DNA from: Sphingobium yanoikuyae
GTDB taxonomy: Bacteria > Pseudomonadota > Alphaproteobacteria > Sphingomonadales > Sphingomonadaceae
Assembly: GCF_013001025.1 (NCBI RefSeq)
Contig: NZ_CP053021.1
Location: 3,996,001-4,060,000, forward strand
Length of the DNA: 64,000 nt
Direction: 5' to 3'
The translations under genes and the position numbers were made by a program. Positions 59,489 through 64,000 of the stretch are shown piece by piece (within the stretch, counting starts at the first letter, position 1; each line of letters opens with the position of its first letter). A model generated the notes under the pieces. It was not told where the DNA came from. It saw only the letters and a list, made by a program, of their open reading frames with translations, and made no database searches.

Positions 59489-60018
59489 GGCCGGTCATAT
59501 AGTCGCAGGCGGCGCTGCGTTCCAGCATCTTCCCCCACAAGCGTATCGTTTCGATGACGAAAATGTGTCCGGCATTTACCGGACCTTATCGATTAGCCCG
59601 GTAGAAGCCTGGTCATGGATCTGAGTTTTCTCCGGACAGGCGGGCTGAAACCCGCCCTGACAAGGCCGACAGGCCGGGCACGCGTCCCGGCCTGGCCTTT
59701 CCTGCGGGCGGCTTCGGCTGCGGCGCAGGCGGCCAGTCCCACGGCCTTGGCGGTCGCGGGCGTCCTGCGGGGGCAGGACGGGATGGAGGACTGGATTCAG
59801 GAACTGGCCGAGATTTTCGCGCCACGTTCCGACGGCAAGATCGAAGCCGTTCGTCTCGCAGGAAGCTTTAACCCGCTGATCGCGAGCCATTTAGGGGTGG
59901 GGCAAGGATGATGAAGCCTGTGTTTACCTTGGGGCTTTAGCCGATCTTCAGGGCTGATGTGACAACGAGGTTTCGCTGCTGAATTCGGCAACGCCAATGC
60001 CGCTAATTGAGGGTAAAG
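59489..60018. other. Long intergenic region between mnmA and sciP
   Basis: These 530 bp lie between the divergent mnmA and sciP genes. The middle is extremely GC-rich, with a hairpin AGGCCGGG/CCCGGCCT at 59671-59693. Overlapping frames on both strands (plus 59615-59911, 98 codons; minus 59613-59825, 70 codons and Pro-rich) look like compositional shadows. The right part (59890-60018) is AT-richer and should hold the sciP promoter. I see no certain gene. Confidence 0.45.
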
Positions 60019-60318
60019 ATGATAGAGAACCAGAAAATCAGGCCTGCACAGGTCGTAGGACCGCTCGGCGAACCCCTGACGCTGGAAAATCTGCCTCCCG
60101 TGAACACCACCCGCTGGGTCGTGCGTCGCAAGGCAGAGGTCGTCGCTGCCGTCAATGGAGGTCTGCTGACCGTGGACGAGGCATGCGCCCGCTACAGCCT
60201 GACGCTGGAAGAATTTGCCAGCTGGCAACGGGCGGTGGACCGTTCGGGCATGCATGGCCTGCGCGTGACGCGCATCCAATATTATAAGTCGCTCTACGAG
60301 CGGCAGCAGAAATATTGA
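60019..60318 (+). CDS. sciP: SciP-type CtrA inhibitor (DUF1153)
   Basis: The 99-residue DUF1153 protein resembles Caulobacter SciP, which binds CtrA and blocks activation of CtrA-dependent genes in the cell cycle. RWVVRRKAEVVAAVNGGLLTVDEACARYSLTLEEFASWQRAVDRSGMHGLRVTRIQYYKS is the conserved helix-turn-helix core. ATG 60019 gives the expected N-terminus; GAGGG lies upstream. It is a strong marker for the alphaproteobacterial CtrA system. The gene is alone on the plus strand. Confidence 0.92.
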   Translation: MIENQKIRPAQVVGPLGEPLTLENLPPVNTTRWVVRRKAEVVAAVNGGLLTVDEACARYSLTLEEFASWQRAVDRSGMHGLRVTRIQYYKSLYERQQKY

Positions 60319-60513
60319 GAGATCGGGTGCCGCCGACAGGCGCGCGCCGGAGAGGATGATGCAGGGGCCGCCGGACAGACCGTCCGGTGGCCCCTTTCGC
60401 ATTGCGCCTTGGGGATGGTTTCCAAGGCGGAATCATTTTGTGCGGGAACGCGAAGCCATGTTCCGGGTTGAATAGCCAGCAAACCCGTTGGGGGTGTGGT
60501 CAAGGAGAGTAAC

Positions 60514-60771
60514 ATGGGCATCATCTTGTGGCTTATCGTCGGCGGCATCATTGGCTGGCTCGCCAGCATGATCATGCGCACGGACGCGCAGCAGGGCATC
60601 TTGCTGAACATCGTCGTCGGCATTGTAGGCGCCTTCATCGGCGGCCTGATCTTCAGCGGCGGCTCGATCAACAATGCCGGACTGACGCTCTACAGCTTCC
60701 TCGTTTCGCTGCTGGGCGCGGTTATCCTGCTGGCAATCGTCAACCTGGTACGGCGCGGATCGGTCCGCTAA
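60514..60771 (+). CDS. GlsB/YeaQ/YmgE family stress-response membrane protein
   Basis: The 85-residue protein has three hydrophobic segments with the glycine-rich pattern of the transglycosylase-associated (YeaQ/GlsB) family: MGIILWLIVGGIIGWLASMIMR, GILLNIVVGIVGAFIGGLI and LTLYSFLVSLLGAVILLAI. It is an inner-membrane protein linked to general stress but with no known activity. The start at ATG 60514 has AAGGAG upstream. It is convergent with a second family member across a shared terminator. Confidence 0.9.
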   Translation: MGIILWLIVGGIIGWLASMIMRTDAQQGILLNIVVGIVGAFIGGLIFSGGSINNAGLTLYSFLVSLLGAVILLAIVNLVRRGSVR

Positions 60772-60790
60772 CGACCCGGAATTCCATATC

Positions 60791-60828
60791 AAAGGCCGTG
60801 TCCTTCCCAGGAAGGACGCGGCCTTTTT
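60791..60828. terminator. Bidirectional intrinsic terminator
   Basis: AAAGGCCGTGTCCTTCC and its near-perfect complement, ending in CTTTTT, lie between the two convergent GlsB-type genes. The run of A on the left serves transcripts from the minus strand. Confidence 0.9.
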
Positions 60829-60831
60829 GCG

Positions 60832-61080
60832 TCAGCGCCGGACGCTGAACCAGCGATAGAGCGCCAGCACCGCGATCGCGCCCAGCACGGCGGCGATGAA
60901 ACTGGCATGCTGACCCGGTGCATAAAAGCCCATGATCTGGCCGACAAAGGCCGCCAGCAGGGCACCGGCCATGCCCAATAATATCGTGACGACGCAGCCC
61001 CCCGGATCGCGGCCCGGCATGACCAGCCGCGCCAATGCTCCAGCGAGCAGGCCCGTCATGATCCATCCCAGCAATTCCAT
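60832..61080 (-). CDS. Second GlsB/YeaQ/YmgE family membrane protein
   Basis: The 82-residue protein is a diverged paralogue of the one at 60514: MELLGWIMTGLLAGALARLVMPG, GGCVVTILLGMAGALLAAFVGQIMGF and a last helix ASFIAAVLGAIAVLALYRWF. ATG 61080 has AAGGA eight bases upstream. It is encoded convergently with its paralogue. Having both side by side suggests an old inverted duplication or selection for a stress pair. Confidence 0.88.
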   Translation of the reverse strand: MELLGWIMTGLLAGALARLVMPGRDPGGCVVTILLGMAGALLAAFVGQIMGFYAPGQHASFIAAVLGAIAVLALYRWFSVRR

Positions 61081-61313
61081 GGCGCGCATCCTTCTTGTAC
61101 TGTCCAGCCCGCCCCAAGGCGCGGCATAGCGACATAGTCCGACTTCTTTGGCAAGAGACGGACAAGATGCAAGAGCCCGCCAGCCCCTTCGCAAGGGCAC
61201 AATTGGCTTTGCGAAGGCCCGTCCAAGCGTGATATTGGGGCTTGAGGGCGGTGATATATTCATATAACACAGTTCCGAGTTTGGGCGGAACCCGCCGGAG
61301 AGATGGAAACGGC

Positions 61314-62486
61314 ATGAATTACGAAACTACGCTGACGGGCGAATCGTCCGCGATCCTGATCGATGACGAAGACCGGATTCGCCGTCGCCGGCGTCTGCTG
61401 ATCATCGGTGGCGTTGTTGCCGTTGTGCTGGTGGCGGCGGCTGCCGCGCTGTCGATGCGTGGCAAGGATGCCGCCGCCCCCGACGCTGCACCGCAGGCGC
61501 CGGTCGTGACCGTGCTGACCCCCGGCCAGACGATGGTCGCCCGCACCGTGAGCAGCACCGGATCGCTGGCCGCCCGTGTCGACATGCCGGTCGGCGTGGT
61601 CGGCGAAGGCGGCATGGTGACGCGCGTGCTGGTGCAGCCGGGCGACTGGGTCCGCGCCGGGCAGGTGCTGGCCACGGTCGAACGATCCGTCCAGAGCGAG
61701 CAGGTCAATTCGCTGGCCGCACAGGTCGAGGTGCAGCGTGCCAATGCCAAGCTGGCCCAGGCCCAGCTGGAACGCGCCAAGGCGCTGGTCGGCCGCGGCT
61801 TCATCAGCGCCGCCGACATCGACCAGCGCACCGCCACCCGCGATCAGGCCGTCGCCCAGGTCCGTGTGGCCGAAGCGCAACTGGCCGAGCAGCGCGCCCG
61901 TACTGGCCGGCTGGACATCCGCGCCCCAGCATCGGGCCTGGTGCTGACCCGCACGGTCGAACCCGGCCAGATCGTCCAGGCCGGCGGCGGCACATTGTTC
62001 CGCATGGCCAAGGATGGCGAGATGGAAATGCAGGCACAGGTGGCCGAAGCCGATCTGGCAACGCTGCGCGCCGGCAACAGCGCGACCGTGACCCCGGTCG
62101 GCAGCAACCAGCATTTCAGCGGCCGCGTCTGGCAAGTATCGCCGGTCGTCGACCCGCAGACCCGCCAGGGCATCGCCCGCATCGCAGTCGCCTATAATGA
62201 CGCGATCCGCCCCGGCGGTTTCGCGTCGGCGACGATCACCAGCGGTTCGGGCAATGCCCCGCTGTTGCCGGAATCTGCGGTGCAGAGCGACGCCAAGGGC
62301 AGCTATGTCTATATCGTCAACAGCAAGAATCAGGTCGAACGGCGTGACGTGAAGGTGGGCCAGGTGTCCGACACGGGCGTCGCCATCACCAGCGGCATCA
62401 CCGGCGCCGAGCGCATCGTGACGTCGGCCGGCGCCTTCCTGACCGTCGGGCAGAAGGTGAAGCCGGAAGCGCTCAAGGCGCGCTGA
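61314..62486 (+). CDS. RND efflux periplasmic adaptor (membrane fusion protein)
   Basis: The 390-residue adaptor joins the RND pump to an outer-membrane channel. It has one N-terminal helix (RRLLIIGGVVAVVLVAAAAAL), then VDMPVGVVGEGGMVTRVLVQPGDWVRAGQVLATVE (lipoyl half), a helical hairpin with QVEVQRANAKLAQAQLERAKALVGRGFIS, and the barrel (LDIRAPASGLVLTRTVEPGQIVQAGG). The uncleaved anchor replaces the usual lipobox. ATG 61314 follows GGAGAGATGG. The permease gene starts 92 bp downstream, so the two are one operon; an outer-membrane channel gene may follow beyond the window. Confidence 0.92.
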   Translation: MNYETTLTGESSAILIDDEDRIRRRRRLLIIGGVVAVVLVAAAAALSMRGKDAAAPDAAPQAPVVTVLTPGQTMVARTVSSTGSLAARVDMPVGVVGEGGMVTRVLVQPGDWVRAGQVLATVERSVQSEQVNSLAAQVEVQRANAKLAQAQLERAKALVGRGFISAADIDQRTATRDQAVAQVRVAEAQLAEQRARTGRLDIRAPASGLVLTRTVEPGQIVQAGGGTLFRMAKDGEMEMQAQVAEADLATLRAGNSATVTPVGSNQHFSGRVWQVSPVVDPQTRQGIARIAVAYNDAIRPGGFASATITSGSGNAPLLPESAVQSDAKGSYVYIVNSKNQVERRDVKVGQVSDTGVAITSGITGAERIVTSAGAFLTVGQKVKPEALKAR

Positions 62487-62578
62487 CGCAATGGTCCCGG
62501 CCGGGTCATCGTGCCCGGACCGGCAGGACTGACAATATTGGAAGCGGGCGCGGTGGCGTCCGGTGAGGGAAGCCCGTC

Positions 62579-64000
62579 ATGAGTTTTCGCAATATCTCCG
62601 CATGGGCGATCCGCAATCCGGTGCCGCCGCTGGTCCTGTTCGCCGCGCTGATGCTGGCCGGTGTCGTCAGCTTCCTGCGGATGGACATCAACCAGAATCC
62701 CGACATCAGCTTCCCCATGGTTAGTGTCACCGTGTCCCAGCCGGGCGCCGCACCGACCGAACTGGAAACCCAGGTGACCCAGCGGGTCGAGGCGGCCGTG
62801 CGCGGTATCAGCGGGGTCGAGGACATCACCTCCTTCGCATCCGAAGGCCAGTCGCTGACCAATGTCCAGTTCAAGATCGGCACGCCGGTCGATCGTGCGG
62901 TCAATGACGTCAAGAATGCCGTTGACCAGATTCGCAGCGATTTGCCCGACGGCATCCTGGAACCGCAGGTCCAGCGCATCGACGTGGATGGCGGACCGAT
63001 CGCCTATTTCAGCGCAGAAGCGACCGACATGACGCTGGAGGAACTGTCCTGGTATGTCGACAATACGGTCGCCAAGCGATTGCTGTCGGTCAGCGGCATG
63101 GCGGCGGTGCGGCGCGGTGGCGGCGTCAGCCGCGAAATCCGCGTCATCCTGGATCCTGCCCGCCTACAGGCCTATGGCGTCACCGCCGCGCAGGTGAATG
63201 CGCAGTTGAGCCAGGTCAATATCAACGCGGCCGGCGGTCGCACCGAAATTGCCGGTGCCGAACAGTCGATCCGCGTGCTGGGCAATGCGCGCAACGCCCA
63301 TGACCTGGGCCAGACCCAGATCGCCATTTCCGGCGGTCGCACGGTCAAGCTGGCCGATATTGCCGATGTTCGCGACATGTATGCCGAACAGCGTAGCCTG
63401 GCGCTGATGAACGGCCGGCAGGTGACCAGTTTCAGCCTGGAAAAGGCCAAGGGATCGTCCGACGTCACCGTCTATGACGATGCCATGAAGGTGCTGGACA
63501 AGCTGAAGAAGGAAAATCCCAAGGTCCAGTTCAAGCAGCTCTATTCAAGCGTCGAATATACACGCGGCCAATATCACAGCGCCATGTCGGCGATGATCGA
63601 GGGCGCAGTGCTGGCGGTCGTCATCGTCTTCCTGTTCCTGCGCGACTGGCGCGCGACGATGATCTCTGCCCTCGCCATTCCGCTGTCGGCGATCCCGTCC
63701 TTCTGGTTCATGGACATGCTGGGCTTCACGCTGAACGGCATTTCGCTGCTGGCATTGAGCTTGGTGGCGGGCGTGCTGGTCGATGACGCGATCGTGGAGA
63801 TCGAGAATATCGTGCGCCACATGCGCATGGGCAAATCGGCCTATCAGGCATCGATCGACGCGGCCGACGAAATCGGCCTAGCCGTGCTGGCGACAACCAT
63901 GGCGATCGTCGCGGTGTTCCTGCCGGTCGCGCTGATGCCGGGTATTTCGGGCCAGTTCTTCATCCAGTTCGGCATGACCGTGGTCGTGTCGGTGCTGATG
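62579..64000 (+). CDS. RND efflux pump permease (partial, window end)
   Basis: The first 474 residues of an RND permease are visible. [32 protein letters not shown] is the first membrane helix, [28 protein letters not shown] and [33 protein letters not shown] the porter domain. [23 protein letters not shown] and [21 protein letters not shown] contain TM4 with the DD pair of the proton relay, and [30 protein letters not shown] follows. It would export drugs or other small molecules using the proton gradient. The substrate class is not evident. It continues past the window. Confidence 0.94.
   Translation, partial: MSFRNISAWAIRNPVPPLVLFAALMLAGVVSFLRMDINQNPDISFPMVSVTVSQPGAAPTELETQVTQRVEAAVRGISGVEDITSFASEGQSLTNVQFKIGTPVDRAVNDVKNAVDQIRSDLPDGILEPQVQRIDVDGGPIAYFSAEATDMTLEELSWYVDNTVAKRLLSVSGMAAVRRGGGVSREIRVILDPARLQAYGVTAAQVNAQLSQVNINAAGGRTEIAGAEQSIRVLGNARNAHDLGQTQIAISGGRTVKLADIADVRDMYAEQRSLALMNGRQVTSFSLEKAKGSSDVTVYDDAMKVLDKLKKENPKVQFKQLYSSVEYTRGQYHSAMSAMIEGAVLAVVIVFLFLRDWRATMISALAIPLSAIPSFWFMDMLGFTLNGISLLALSLVAGVLVDDAIVEIENIVRHMRMGKSAYQASIDAADEIGLAVLATTMAIVAVFLPVALMPGISGQFFIQFGMTVVVSVLM

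Noticed and set aside
59613..59911. Two overlapping small frames (98 codons plus, 70 codons minus)
   Set aside because: No good ribosome binding site, biased composition, and no recognisable motif; kept only as a note on the intergenic region.
1..64000. CRISPR arrays
   Set aside because: I looked for regularly spaced short repeats and found none; the repeats present are paired palindromes or inverted att-type sequences.

Overview
The window is GC-rich chromosomal DNA of an alphaproteobacterium, most probably a member of the Sphingomonadaceae (Sphingobium/Sphingomonas type). The evidence is the gene content: a SciP (DUF1153) CtrA inhibitor, the order infA-maf-rng-yacG-tRNA-Phe, nusB-thiL-hppA, a 3TM gene-transfer-agent-type holin next to a GH108 muramidase, and many TonB-linked and S9 peptidase genes. 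The genus is an inference; no rRNA gene is present.

Layout. 1-1.4 kb: rlmE (cut by the window edge) and ppx/gppA on the minus strand. 1.7-7.7 kb: a secreted autotransporter serine protease, an IS110-family (IS1111-type) element inserted just after it, and a GH10 xylanase. 7.7-13.2 kb: a CPA1 antiporter with a nucleotidyltransferase-like gene, then the Sec accessory operon yajC-secD-secF with an Mth938-like gene. 13.5-19.9 kb: tRNA-Pro, a nucleoside-hydrolase-like protein, a DUF1003 protein, a double TonB-C-like protein, the muramidase/holin pair, an exonuclease and a methyltransferase bracketed by two inverted copies of a palindromic element, a tiny transcription unit with a very strong ribosome binding site, and a lipoprotein. 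20-22.9 kb: rpsM-rpsK-rpoA-rplQ. 23-29.7 kb: a prolyl oligopeptidase, small envelope proteins, DUF72, DUF2061 and cyclophilin genes. 29.9-40.4 kb: bioFD, an M13 peptidase, a DUF4168 protein, an antiporter, an OmpA lipoprotein, bioA, and the infA-maf-rng-yacG block.

40.5-45.6 kb is a genomic island at the 3' end of tRNA-Phe. It holds a tyrosine integrase, a two-gene cassette (a YwgA/Panacea-like protein overlapping by 4 bp a proteasome-beta-like Ntn hydrolase with Thr, Asp and Lys at the classical spacing), and a second block with one intact and one truncated serine recombinase. The integrase and cassette lie between 127-bp inverted repeats that include the tRNA attachment core. The two-gene cassette is the best candidate here for an undescribed system.

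45.7-64 kb: a DUF2490 protein, a TonB-dependent siderophore-type receptor with a possible Fur box, an S9 peptidase, H+-pyrophosphatase (hppA), thiL, nusB, hisD, hisG, a CYTH-CHAD protein, mnmA, sciP, two GlsB-type membrane proteins, and an RND efflux adaptor and pump (pump cut by the window end).

Start codons were adjusted where ribosome binding sites, signal peptides or family N-termini argue for it. All family assignments come from recognising motifs by eye; no database search was run.
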